Positions 24,796-31,676 of a stretch of 37,841 nucleotides of DNA are shown piece by piece. Position numbers and translations under genes: made by a program. Under the pieces are notes generated by a model. It was not told the origin of the DNA, searched no databases, and saw nothing but the letters and a program-made list of their open reading frames with translations. Source of the stretch: Neomegalonema sp. (GTDB taxonomy: Bacteria > Pseudomonadota > Alphaproteobacteria > Rhodobacterales > Rhodobacteraceae); NCBI RefSeq assembly GCF_028688855.1, contig NZ_JAQTXI010000030.1, forward strand, positions 1-37,841, given 5' to 3'. The number at the start of each line of letters is the position of its first letter. Positions within the stretch are counted from its first letter, which is position 1.

Positions 24796-25334
24796 GAGAA
24801 GATCCCATAGACGTCTTCGCGGATGCGCCGCAGAATCTCCGCAGGATCTGCGGCGTCGCCCATCTCCTCCGCGGCCTCGGCCAACTTCGCATCCAGCTTC
24901 TGGATGAACTCCTGACGGATCAGCTTCTCGCGATCGGCGTCCTGCTTGGCCGCCTGAGCCAGCTTCTGCATGGCCGTGGCGGCGAACATGGCGTCCTTCG
25001 GGTCCAGCCTGACGACCGCTCCGTCCTCCGCCACCATCATCTTGCTGATCAGCGCGTGCATCAGCTCGATGTTGAGCCGCGCCGTCCGGCTTTCGGGAGC
25101 CTCGCCATAACGGCGCACCAGGGCCTCGGCGATCTCGCGGGAGCGGCGCAGCTCCGCGCCGATCGCGTCGAGCTGCTTGACATGGCGGCCCAGCGCCGAA
25201 CGCGAGACCTCCGCCTCCAGCTCAAGGAGCTTCTCGCGGATCTCGTCGATGGTGCGGCCGCTCTCGCGAAGCGCGGCGATGGTCTCGCGGATCTCAGGCG
25301 GCAGGCGCTGGACGCTGGAGGCGCGGCGGGCCAT
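24792..25334 (-). CDS. Terminase small-subunit-like protein (Mu gp27, DUF3486)
   Basis: The start at 25334 (180 residues) removes an Arg-rich artefactual extension. The protein begins MARRASSVQRLPPEIRETIA, typical of DUF3486, then a helix-turn-helix-like segment (TIDEIREKLLELEAEVSRSA LGRHVKQL) and a long helical C-terminus. It comes just before the large terminase, where Mu encodes gp27. DNA recognition for packaging is the probable role. Confidence 0.85.
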   Translation of the reverse strand: MARRASSVQRLPPEIRETIAALRESGRTIDEIREKLLELEAEVSRSALGRHVKQLDAIGAELRRSREIAEALVRRYGEAPESRTARLNIELMHALISKMMVAEDGAVVRLDPKDAMFAATAMQKLAQAAKQDADREKLIRQEFIQKLDAKLAEAAEEMGDAADPAEILRRIREDVYGIFS

Positions 25335-25336
25335 GA

Positions 25337-25639
25337 TCAGACCCCGCGGCCGGAGCGCGAGAGGCCTTCGACGCGGACGACTCCCGAGAGGACGTCGCCG
25401 CCGCGCTCGGTCAGCTCGACCACCAGAAGATCGTCCAGCCAGTCGAAGGCGACGAGATGGCGCTCGCGCAGCCATTCGGCGTCCCGCCGCACCGCGTCCT
25501 TCGTCACGCCCTGAAGGGGCCGGAAGCCGCGCCGGATCCCCTGCTGGAGGACGTCCTCATTAGCCGATCCGCCGATCTCCCTGAGCAGCCGCAGGATATA
25601 GAAGCGGCGATGCTCCGCGATGAAATCCCTGAAACTCAC
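25337..25639 (-). CDS. Mu gp26-like winged-helix protein (VpaChn25_0724 type)
   Basis: This 100-residue protein has the sequence FRDFIAEHRRFYILRLLREI, then ANEDVLQQGIRRGFRPLQGV and AEWLRERHLVAFDWLDD, which follows the compact winged-helix layout of this phage family. It lies between gp25- and gp27-like genes as in Mu. It may bind DNA during packaging, but its role has not been established in the family as far as I know. Confidence 0.82.
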   Translation of the reverse strand: MSFRDFIAEHRRFYILRLLREIGGSANEDVLQQGIRRGFRPLQGVTKDAVRRDAEWLRERHLVAFDWLDDLLVVELTERGGDVLSGVVRVEGLSRSGRGV

Positions 25640-25649
25640 TTCGCGCCCC

Positions 25650-26012
25650 TCACTTCACGCCTTTATGCAGGAGATAATCTTCGATGCGCGAGACCGACTG
25701 GGAGAGCCCCGCCAATTGCTGGGTCTGCGCCCTCTCCGCGCCCGCGAGCGCGGCGATCTGATCCTTGAGCCCTGCGAAATCCTCCGCCGAAGGCAGATGC
25801 TTGATGTCGCGCTCCATGAGGTCGGTGCGCCGCTCCAGGCCGCCCAGTCGCGCGGAGACGCCTTGGACCTTCTCCTCGATCTGGCTGGTCTGCCTGCCCA
25901 GATCCTCCTTGGTGGCCATGGAGGCGGTGGCCGCCCGGATCATCCAAGCGCCGAGCGGCAAGACGACGACGCTGAGCAGCGGCATGTATTTCAGCAGATT
26001 CGCGAAGTCCAT
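25650..26012 (-). CDS. Mu gp25-like membrane protein (DUF2730)
   Basis: This 120-residue protein has one N-terminal transmembrane helix (about residues 7-28, MPLLSVVVLPLGAWMIRAAT) followed by a long coiled-coil rich in heptads (QTSQIEEKVQGVSARLGGLE). This is the DUF2730 architecture found in Mu-like phages between lysis and packaging genes. The start overlaps the Rz1-like stop. It may be a lysis accessory protein. Confidence 0.82.
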   Translation of the reverse strand: MDFANLLKYMPLLSVVVLPLGAWMIRAATASMATKEDLGRQTSQIEEKVQGVSARLGGLERRTDLMERDIKHLPSAEDFAGLKDQIAALAGAERAQTQQLAGLSQSVSRIEDYLLHKGVK

Positions 26013-26254
26013 CAGCCTCGTTCCGTTCCATCGTCATAAAGGCAGGCGGCGTCCAGCCCCCGGAGCAGATCCGCCCCCGTCCGCGCCGAGGCGGAGCCGC
26101 CGTCGTCAAGCAGGGCGGAGGCATGGCGCCGGGCCAATTCATGCAGCCCGGCGCAGACCGCCTCACCGCTCGGGCCGATCGCCTCCGCCGGAAGCGAAGT
26201 CGCGCAGCCACTCGCGAGCAGCGTCAGGGTCAAGAGAAGCGCGCGCGGCATCAT
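26012..26254 (-). CDS. Rz1-like outer-membrane lipoprotein (spanin)
   Basis: In this 80-residue protein a signal peptide ends in LLASGC, a lipobox with lipidated Cys17. The mature part is short and Ala/Leu-rich with a further Cys pair. It begins inside the Rz-like gene in another frame (92-base overlap), the usual nested arrangement of Rz/Rz1. It would bridge to the inner-membrane spanin and disrupt the outer membrane at lysis. Confidence 0.8.
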   Translation of the reverse strand: MMPRALLLTLTLLASGCATSLPAEAIGPSGEAVCAGLHELARRHASALLDDGGSASARTGADLLRGLDAACLYDDGTERG

Positions 26255-26402
26255 CCATTCTCCGGCGGGTTTCGGTTTGGGCGCGCAGGGCGTCCCGTTC
26301 GGTCTCAGCCTCCTGCGCCCGCCTCTCCGCCGCCGCCCTCCGCAGAACCATGCGCAGCCCGGCGAGGGCTAGGGCGAGGAGCCCGACGAAGATCACGTCC
26401 AC
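26163..26402 (-). CDS. Rz-like inner-membrane spanin
   Basis: This 79-residue product uses a GTG at 26402 (GAGGGG eight bases before); a second GTG at 26396 is possible. One N-terminal helix (DVIFVGLLALALAGLRMVL) is followed by a strongly charged coiled coil (AAAERRAQEAETERDALRAQ). The short size is normal for Mu-type Rz proteins. It overlaps the tail of the upstream frame and contains the Rz1 start, so the lysis genes are coupled. Confidence 0.72.
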   Translation of the reverse strand: MDVIFVGLLALALAGLRMVLRRAAAERRAQEAETERDALRAQTETRRRMDDAARASLDPDAAREWLRDFASGGGDRPER

Positions 26403-26931
26403 GAGCCGCGCCCCTCGACCGGACGCGTGAAGCCGGTCGGCGTGGAAGCGCCGTCGTAAATCGGCGGCGCCCCCCGGCGCGGATCGACGCGCTCCGCGCC
26501 GGCCCAAGGATCCTCCGCGGCCGGAGCGGACCGCTCGCTCCAGCGCGGATCAGGCCGAAAGCCCGGCTCCGGCGCGGCGCGCGGGAGGATGGGGCCGCGC
26601 CGCCCGAAGCCTCGGTCAACTTCGCCTCGGCGATGGAGACGAGCACGCCTTCGCCCGGATTGAGCGCGGTCAGGGCGTCGGGCACGCTGCGTCCGGCGTA
26701 GGCCACGGCGGCGGCGGTCGCCGCCTGTCCGTTCAAGCCCCGCGCGACCGCCGCCCGCACGCCCGACATGAGGGCGGAATGCAGGGCGTCGCGATGGGCC
26801 GCCTCGATCTCGATTCCCCAGCGCCGCCGCGCAAGTTGCGACAGGCTCAGGAGGAGGCCGCCGATGACGAGCCCCAGCAGCTGCAAGAGGATGGGCAGGA
26901 GGAAATCCACGAAGGAGGCGAAGGCGCTCAT
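26305..26931 (-). CDS. Holin-like protein, probably frameshifted after residue ~113
   Basis: The uninterrupted frame encodes 208 residues. The first about 110 look authentic: a transmembrane helix (FLLPILLQLLGLVIGGLLLS) and then an LLH-holin-like amphipathic region (EAAHRDALHSALMSGVRAAV, ALTALNPGEGVLVSIAEAKL). After that the frame turns into an Arg-rich, unlikely sequence running into the Rz gene. The minus-one frame has sensible codon use instead and ends exactly at the Rz start. The true product is therefore probably a fusion ending at 26393. The start overlaps the endolysin stop (ATGA). Confidence 0.65.
   Translation of the reverse strand: MSAFASFVDFLLPILLQLLGLVIGGLLLSLSQLARRRWGIEIEAAHRDALHSALMSGVRAAVARGLNGQAATAAAVAYAGRSVPDALTALNPGEGVLVSIAEAKLTEASGGAAPSSRAPRRSRAFGLIRAGASGPLRPRRILGPARSASIRAGGRRRFTTALPRRPASRVRSRGAARGRDLRRAPRPSPRRAAHGSAEGGGGEAGAGG
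26393..26600 (-). pseudogene. Shifted-frame C-terminal part of the holin-like protein
   Basis: This frame reads on from the holin with GPILPRAAPEPGFRPDPRWS and ends TGFTRPVEGRGSWT before TGA at 26393, which overlaps the next start. There is no start codon of its own in a sensible place. Adding one base to the C4 tract of the minus strand (26591-26594) would join it in frame with the holin. It may reflect a one-base deletion, a sequencing error or non-canonical frameshifting. Confidence 0.5.
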
Positions 26932-27701
26932 GATTCGGCCCTTTCAAGCCAGCGGAGGACGTTGAAGCCCGGGCAGGCCTTGGCGGCGTATTCGTTATGG
27001 CCGCTGACGCGGGCGATCGGCGCGCGGCCGGAGATCTCGTGCAGGAGCCGCTCCAGCGCCGCGCCCTGGGCGGGCGTGTAGTGATCGGAGAAGCGGTCCG
27101 AGGCGGCGCTTCCATGGCCGCCGATCAGGCAAATCCCGAGCGATCCGGAATTGCGGCCCCGCACATGGGCGCCGATCTCGCGCTCGGGGCGGCCGGGCAG
27201 GATGGAGCCGTCGCGGCCGATCAGCCAATGATAGCCGATGTCCCGCCAGCCGTTGATCCGCACATGCCAGCGGCGGATCTCTTCGACCTGCTCGCGCAAG
27301 GGGCGACCCGCCATCCAGTCCGGGCGGGTGGCGGCGCAATGCAGGATGATCTCGCGGACGGCAAGCCCCGCGCGCCCTTGACGGATCGCGCCGCCCGGCG
27401 GCGTCTGGATCGGGCGCGCCGCCGCGCCCGCCGAAAACCTCCGGCGGGCCTCCAGGGTCCGCGCGCCCTCCAGCCCGTCGATCACACCAGGATCGATTCC
27501 ATGGGCGGCCATGATCGCCTGTTCGGCGGCGATCAGCAGCCGGACCTGCGGCCAGATCTCCGCCCCTGCGGCGACCTGCGTCCGCAACACATAGAGCAAG
27601 GAGAAAAGGGCGGACCGCGCGGGTCCGCCCCAGACGCCGTCCAGCGGACCCGGATCATGTCCGAGCGCCTTCAAGCTTCTTTGAATGTCGAAAATCCGCA
27701 T
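26928..27701 (-). CDS. Endolysin: N-acetylmuramoyl-L-alanine amidase
   Basis: In this 257-residue protein the first about 90 residues form a peptidoglycan-binding-like domain (IQRSLKALGHDPGPLDGVWG). An amidase_2-type catalytic domain follows, with zinc ligands His121 (ILHCAAT), His235 (SGHNEY) and Cys243 (KACPGF), and the GYHWLIGRDG strand. There is no signal peptide, so export would depend on the holin encoded next. A candidate late-promoter dyad lies 60-74 bases before the start, at the position of Mu P-lys. Confidence 0.93.
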   Translation of the reverse strand: MRIFDIQRSLKALGHDPGPLDGVWGGPARSALFSLLYVLRTQVAAGAEIWPQVRLLIAAEQAIMAAHGIDPGVIDGLEGARTLEARRRFSAGAAARPIQTPPGGAIRQGRAGLAVREIILHCAATRPDWMAGRPLREQVEEIRRWHVRINGWRDIGYHWLIGRDGSILPGRPEREIGAHVRGRNSGSLGICLIGGHGSAASDRFSDHYTPAQGAALERLLHEISGRAPIARVSGHNEYAAKACPGFNVLRWLERAES

Positions 27702-27760
27702 GATGGACCGCCGCCTCTCCGCATGCGTTCCACCTTGTTGCAGCCTATCTCCGATTGCAG

Positions 27761-27776
27761 CCCGGACAGATGTCCG
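27761..27776 (-). promoter_or_regulatory. Candidate late-promoter operator, copy 3 (upstream of endolysin)
   Basis: The plus strand reads CCCGGACAGATGTCCG, with the perfect dyad CGGACA-GA-TGTCCG. It is in the 93-base gap between the activator gene and the endolysin gene. Mu places its C-dependent lys promoter in the equivalent gap. I see no strong -10 box at a fixed distance. Confidence 0.6.
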
Positions 27777-27794
27777 CCTCGCCCGAAGATCTCT

Positions 27795-28244
27795 TCAGTC
27801 TTGTCTGAAATCTTCCGGCGCGCAAGGCCCGCGCCCATCGCCCAGCAGGGCGAACAGATCCATCTGGGCGGCGTGCCCGCCCTGACGCGCGCGATGGCGC
27901 CGCACGGTGCGGATATGGCAGCCGAGGGCGCGGGCGATCTGCGCTTCCGAACGGCCCAGCGCCAGCATCTCCACGATGCGCCGCGCTATCTTGTGGTTAT
28001 GGCTCGCAAGCCAGAGCGGAACCTCCATGCGGCCGGGGCCCATGGCCTCCAGAACGGAGGCCGCCGCCTCCATGCCGATCGAGCGCACCAGCGGATGATC
28101 GAGATCGAGCCGGGCGTTGATATAGATCTGCGAGCCGCCGTAATCCTGCGCCAGAGACACGGCCGCCTCCCTTCCCGCGACCTCGGCGATGAGGCGCAGG
28201 CTGGAGGGGAGATCGTTTCGGGCTCCGGCGCAGGAAGGCTTCAT
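27795..28244 (-). CDS. mor: Mor/C family transcriptional activator
   Basis: This 149-residue protein carries the Mor/C layout: LPSSLRLIAEVAGREAAVSL, then AQDYGGSQIYIN, DHPLVRSIGMEAAASVLEAM, and a helix-turn-helix at about 98-118 (RSEAQIARALGCHIRTVRRH). Mor activates the middle promoter and C the late promoters of Mu; here I find only one such gene. It lies just before the lysis genes and GemA lies just before it, the same order as Mu gp16-mor. Its likely targets are the four dyads noted in this window. Confidence 0.9.
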   Translation of the reverse strand: MKPSCAGARNDLPSSLRLIAEVAGREAAVSLAQDYGGSQIYINARLDLDHPLVRSIGMEAAASVLEAMGPGRMEVPLWLASHNHKIARRIVEMLALGRSEAQIARALGCHIRTVRRHRARQGGHAAQMDLFALLGDGRGPCAPEDFRQD

Positions 28245-28678
28245 CGCTCGCCATGCTCCTGTTTCGCGAGGACGCGGCCCCGCCAGGCCTTCAGGCCCTC
28301 GACCACCTTCGCGGCCTCCTGCGGGGTCAACCAGTCGGGATCTCCCACGCCTTCCGGGCGCGCCTGGGTGGCCGTCATCCGGGCCACGAAGCCGCGCAGG
28401 CCCGCGCGAGTGGGGTTCTCCAGGATGCCGTGACGGCGCATGTCGCCCCAGAGCGCGAAGACCTTGCGGACATGCGCCTTGGGCGAGGGCCGAAAGCGCC
28501 CGCCGCCAGCGCCCCGCGCCCGCAGGGCGGCGAGGACTTTCCGCAGGCCAGCCTCCGGCATGGCGCGCAGCGAGCGCCCTCCGGCCGCCTGCTCCAGAAA
28601 GCTCCGCCAGATCTCCTCATCCTCCAGGCCGACCAGTTGGCGACGGCTGGCGTGGATCGCCTTCATCAGATCGCTCAT
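28241..28678 (-). CDS. gemA: GemA-like regulatory protein (Mu gp16)
   Basis: The start at 28678 (145 residues) is preceded by GGGAGACTTCTGGCG and overlaps the upstream stop (ATGA). The gp16 pattern is clear: KAIHASRRQLVGLEDEEIWR, SLRAMPEAGLRKVLAALRAR, HVRKVFALWGDMRRHGI and ARMTATQARPEGVGDPDWLT. In Mu GemA alters host gene expression and DNA supercoiling. It overlaps the activator start. Confidence 0.92.
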   Translation of the reverse strand: MSDLMKAIHASRRQLVGLEDEEIWRSFLEQAAGGRSLRAMPEAGLRKVLAALRARGAGGGRFRPSPKAHVRKVFALWGDMRRHGILENPTRAGLRGFVARMTATQARPEGVGDPDWLTPQEAAKVVEGLKAWRGRVLAKQEHGER

Positions 28679-28836
28679 CGCCAGAAGTCTCCCGCATGCA
28701 GAAGCAGCGCGAGGATCGCGGCGGAGCCCGCGCTGCCGGTGAAGCTCCAGGGGTCGCGCGGCTCGCCGTCCAGCATGAAGCCGACGATCACGCTGATCGC
28801 CAGAAGACCCGCGAAGACCCATTGCGGCCAGCCCAT
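28675..28836 (-). CDS. Small 53-residue membrane protein
   Basis: This short frame is supported by a strong ribosome site (GGGAGGATTTCTG before the ATG), by TGATG overlap with the preceding stop and by ATGA overlap with the GemA start. The product starts MGWPQWVFAGLLAISVIVGF, one transmembrane helix, then a loop with DGEPRDPWSFTG and a second hydrophobic stretch (SAAILALLL). The layout is holin- or anti-holin-like, but a role in the early/middle operon is equally possible. Confidence 0.72.
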   Translation of the reverse strand: MGWPQWVFAGLLAISVIVGFMLDGEPRDPWSFTGSAGSAAILALLLHAGDFWR

Positions 28837-29111
28837 CAGAAATCCTCCCGATCTGGCGCAGGCAGACCCAAGAGCGGAGGCGCCGATGCGATGCGTTCGA
28901 GCTTGAGCTTCTGGCGACGGGCGTCAGCTCGACGGCGCGCCTCCTCCTGCTTTTGCTCCTGCTCCAATTCGGCCAACCGCCGCAGCGAATAGCCGAACTC
29001 TCCGAGATCGGAGGTCGAGATCTCGATCTTGATCACGCCTTCCGCGCCCTTCGTCGCGCCCGAAAAGGATTTGAGGCGCGAGCCTGCGCCGAAATAAGGA
29101 AGATGAGTCAT
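28836..29111 (-). CDS. Hypothetical protein with charged coiled coil
   Basis: This 91-residue protein is not recognised. It begins MTHLPYFGAGSRLKSFSGAT and has a highly charged helix in the middle (LAELEQEQKQEEARRRADAR) and a proline-rich end. The stop overlaps the next start. Both boundaries are overlapped, which supports it as a real operon member. Confidence 0.6.
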   Translation of the reverse strand: MTHLPYFGAGSRLKSFSGATKGAEGVIKIEISTSDLGEFGYSLRRLAELEQEQKQEEARRRADARRQKLKLERIASAPPLLGLPAPDREDF

Positions 29112-29533
29112 CGGACCGCCTCCAAAGTCAGCGCGTCATCAAGGGCGGCGGCCAACATGGCCGACCCAGAGGATCCGGCCGCCCCTTCAGACCAAGCCTT
29201 GAGAATATCCAGGACGCGATCTAGGCCGATCGCATCGATCGCCGGCCCCACCAGAAGGGCGCCGACCTTCTCGGCGGCGTCGCGCGGCGTGCTTTCCTCC
29301 ATCACCACATAGAGCGCATCCAAGGCGATCTCGGCGACGCCCCCGAAAAAACACGCCAGACCCCAGAACCAGTGGGCGACCCCCAAGCGCTTTCCCCTGG
29401 ACGCATCGCGCGCCAGCCTGAGCGCCAAACCCTTCTTCGGGACGGCGGCTTCGGCAAGGCGCAGACCAAGATCCTCGATCTCCTCCACTGAGAAGATCCC
29501 GAACCTCCACATTCTTTCACCGACGAAATCCAC
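29108..29533 (-). CDS. Hypothetical protein, probable GTG start
   Basis: I choose the GTG at 29533 (141 residues) because AGGAGG lies five bases before it. Codons upstream of it (AGT, TTT, AGA, CTT) are unlike the rest of the phage. An ATG at 29590 would add 19 residues. The sequence starts VDFVGERMWRFGIFSVEEIE and contains a hydrophobic stretch (WFWGLACFFGGVAEIALDAL) that could be a membrane helix. No family is recognised. Confidence 0.6.
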   Translation of the reverse strand: MDFVGERMWRFGIFSVEEIEDLGLRLAEAAVPKKGLALRLARDASRGKRLGVAHWFWGLACFFGGVAEIALDALYVVMEESTPRDAAEKVGALLVGPAIDAIGLDRVLDILKAWSEGAAGSSGSAMLAAALDDALTLEAVR

Positions 29534-29596
29534 AAGAGCCTCCTCTCTCTCGCTGCGAAGCTTCCTCACCTCAAAACTCCATCGCCTCATTGCGTA

Positions 29597-29629
29597 GGCG
29601 GGCGGCGGCCCTGCGGCCAACCGCCCGCC
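29597..29629 (-). terminator. GC-rich hairpin just after the lectin-fold gene
   Basis: GGCGGGCGG and CCGCCCGCC form a 9-bp stem. Inside it, GGCC-GCAG-GGCC makes a second 4-bp stem with a tetraloop. It begins 7 nt after the stop of the lectin-like gene. No U tract follows, so it is either a weak terminator or a structural element of another kind, for instance a DGR target hairpin. Confidence 0.55.
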
Positions 29630-29635
29630 GAGGGA

Positions 29636-30853
29636 TCACGGCGCGAAGACCGGGCGGAAGCCGATGCTCGGATTGGCCTGCTCGGCGTGGCAGCTCAGAC
29701 TCAGGGAGAAGAGGCCGGAGTCGTGGCGGCTGATCCAGCTGCCGCCGCTCAGGGCGACGCCGCCGCGATCTCCGCCGCAGCCCCAGACATGATCCCGCGT
29801 CGCCGCCCGCTCTGCGCCGCCGACCACGCGGGAGGGCAGGAAGATCGTCGAGAGATCGAAATCCGCGCCGCTCTCCTCATGGAAGGCGACCGGAAACCCG
29901 TCGCCCACGCCCGGCCCATAGGCCACGCCGGTGTCGATCCAAACTTCCGCGCCCGGATCCGGAAGACCCCAGATCTCGATTCCGCCCAGGGCGTTGATCC
30001 GTAGCCCGTCCGCGAATTGCCAGGCGTTGCCCCAGAGGTCGCGGATCCCGCGCCAGACGGCAGGCAGGACGCCGGTCGGCGCGACGCCCTCCGCCTCGAA
30101 GATCCCGATAACCCCGCCGACGGGCGCGCCCTTGTCGATCAGCGCGAGCAGCTGGACCGCCGAAAGATCGTAGATCGACCAGAGGCGCCAGCCCTCGCCC
30201 AGATCCCGGCAGCACCGACGCGCCTCCTCGATCTTGAGATTGGTCCAGGGCTGACGCCCATCCGTAAGGGCGATTCCCTCGCCGCCCGCCTTCCGGCTGG
30301 CGAGATGCTTGCTGATCCGGATGGACTCGCGGCTCGCGCCGCCCGGAGCCCGAAAGGCCGGGTGAAGGCGAAAGCCCTCGCACGGCAGGGGGGAGATCCA
30401 CCAGAAGCGCTCCCCGCTGCGATGTTCGCCCCGCAACCAGAAGCGCGGGATCTCGACCATCTCCACGCCCTCCGCGCTCCAAACCTCGCGGATGCGGCCA
30501 TAGATCGGATGCTTCTGGAAGCTGGCGTAATCGACATGCAACGTGGCGCCGTCGTGATCGACGCGCCGCCAGACGCCGCCCTCGCCGAGGGCGATTCCGA
30601 TCACGCCTTCGTTCAGGCGGTCGAGGACCGACGCCGCCTCGAAGGGCGGCGCGGCTTCGCCCGCCTCCGGCCCGCGCACGAAATCCCACATTTCGCGGGC
30701 CTGATCCAGCGCATGGACGGGAGCCAGCCCCGCGTCGAAGCTCCACCAGAGCAGGCGGGAGCGCAAGTCCGCGCCCCAGTCCGGCGCGACGATCTCCGCC
30801 GACCGGAGGGAGACGGAGGCGGCGGGAGGCATGATGTGATTCTGCGAGTTCAT
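29636..30853 (-). CDS. C-type-lectin/FGE-fold protein resembling DGR variable proteins
   Basis: This 405-residue protein has a GEGWRLWSIYDLSAVQLLAL segment, WRGIRDLWGNAWQFADGLRI and a C-terminus GGSWISRHDSGLF ... IGFRPVF (370-403). This is the pattern of formylglycine-enzyme-like lectin folds in variable proteins of diversity-generating retroelements. Typical DGR proteins end GGSWNN...NIGFR, so residues between GGSW and IGFR would be the variable site. No reverse transcriptase, Avd or template repeat was found in the window. The start at 30853 is supported by GAGAGGAAACTCC. The location among middle genes is odd for a receptor-binding protein. Confidence 0.72.
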   Translation of the reverse strand: MNSQNHIMPPAASVSLRSAEIVAPDWGADLRSRLLWWSFDAGLAPVHALDQAREMWDFVRGPEAGEAAPPFEAASVLDRLNEGVIGIALGEGGVWRRVDHDGATLHVDYASFQKHPIYGRIREVWSAEGVEMVEIPRFWLRGEHRSGERFWWISPLPCEGFRLHPAFRAPGGASRESIRISKHLASRKAGGEGIALTDGRQPWTNLKIEEARRCCRDLGEGWRLWSIYDLSAVQLLALIDKGAPVGGVIGIFEAEGVAPTGVLPAVWRGIRDLWGNAWQFADGLRINALGGIEIWGLPDPGAEVWIDTGVAYGPGVGDGFPVAFHEESGADFDLSTIFLPSRVVGGAERAATRDHVWGCGGDRGGVALSGGSWISRHDSGLFSLSLSCHAEQANPSIGFRPVFAP

Positions 30854-30864
30854 GGAGTTTCCTC

Positions 30865-31170
30865 TCAAGACAGCCTGCGGCCAAAAGGCGCGGCGGGCGC
30901 AAGACGCACGCGGCCTTCGCCGCCCGCCTCGATCTCCGTCTTACGCGGCCAGTTCTCGACGATGGTCAGATCCGCCGCCCGCGCGATCACGCGGGCCAGC
31001 CTTTGCGCGTCCTCCAGGCGGGAGAAGCGGATGATGCAGGCGTGAGCCAGCAGCGCCGCCGCCACGCCGACGACGACGGCCGCGTCCTCCTCTTCGCCGA
31101 GAAGGATGTCGAGCGGATCCATGGAGGATCCCGCATCGCGCGAGGCGTCGCTTGGGTCGGAATCAGACAT
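30865..31170 (-). CDS. Hypothetical protein with a hydrophobic central helix
   Basis: This 101-residue protein has an acidic N-terminus (MSDSDPSDASRDAGSSMDPL), a hydrophobic segment (AAVVVGVAAALLAHACII) that may be a membrane helix, and a basic-to-mixed C-terminus. AAGGAGCGTTGA precedes the ATG. It is not recognised. Small genes between B and gemA in Mu-like phages vary strongly. Confidence 0.6.
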   Translation of the reverse strand: MSDSDPSDASRDAGSSMDPLDILLGEEEDAAVVVGVAAALLAHACIIRFSRLEDAQRLARVIARAADLTIVENWPRKTEIEAGGEGRVRLAPAAPFGRRLS

Positions 31171-31181
31171 TCAACGCTCCT

Positions 31182-31370
31182 TCAAACGGGGTTGGGCGAC
31201 TCGCCGCGAAGCGCGCGACGAACGCCTTCGATGGCGGCTTCGGGATCTTCGACGCCCCAATCCTCCCGCATCCCTTCTTCGACCAAGGCCCATGCGCCCG
31301 TGGTGCGCAGATCGAAGCTCTCGAAAAAGGCTTCGAGCGCCTGCGTCTGTTCTTCAGTGAGAGTGACCAT
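31182..31370 (-). CDS. Small acidic protein in a repeat-bounded cassette
   Basis: This 62-residue protein has an excellent ribosome site (AAGGAGGTCGAG before the ATG). It is rich in Glu and Asp (MVTLTEEQTQALEAFFESFD, EGMREDWGVEDPEAAIEGVR) and probably fully helical. Identical 17-bp sequences at 31177-31193 and 31377-31393 flank the gene, 200 bases apart. Function unknown; small acidic early phage proteins often inhibit host enzymes, but nothing here proves that. Confidence 0.65.
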   Translation of the reverse strand: MVTLTEEQTQALEAFFESFDLRTTGAWALVEEGMREDWGVEDPEAAIEGVRRALRGESPNPV

Positions 31371-31392
31371 CTCGACCTCCTTCAAACGGGGT

Positions 31393-31671
31393 TTACGCAG
31401 GGGTTTGCGGCAGGGGCGCGCCGCCCGAGCGGGCGCGCATCCGCCAGCGATCCAGACGGACGACGCCCTCGGGCGTCTCCTCGGAGGCGCCAAGGCGCGC
31501 CTCGGGAATGGTCAGGGCGGGCGGCAAGACCGCCCCCTCCAGCAGCTCCACCCGCTCCGCGATCTCGGCCAGCACGTCATAGGCGCGCACCACCGCGCCC
31601 ACGGTCAGGCGATCGCCGCGGATCAGATCGGCGAGATGGTCGATGGCGTGACGGATCTCCGCGCTTAGCAT
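31393..31671 (-). CDS. Hypothetical protein downstream of B
   Basis: In this 92-residue protein the ATG at 31671 follows AAGGAGTGACGGCC and lies 5 bases after the B stop. It has a helical N-terminal half (MLSAEIRHAIDHLADLIRGD, VVRAYDVLAEIAERVELLEG) and a flexible Pro/Arg-rich tail. Not recognised as a family. It is part of the early operon by spacing. Confidence 0.62.
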   Translation of the reverse strand: MLSAEIRHAIDHLADLIRGDRLTVGAVVRAYDVLAEIAERVELLEGAVLPPALTIPEARLGASEETPEGVVRLDRWRMRARSGGAPLPQTPA

Positions 31672-31676
31672 GGCCG

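Noticed and set aside
29636..31170. DGR reverse transcriptase or template repeat near the lectin-like gene
   Set aside because: No frame with an RT catalytic motif and no near-copy of the C-terminal segment elsewhere in the window.
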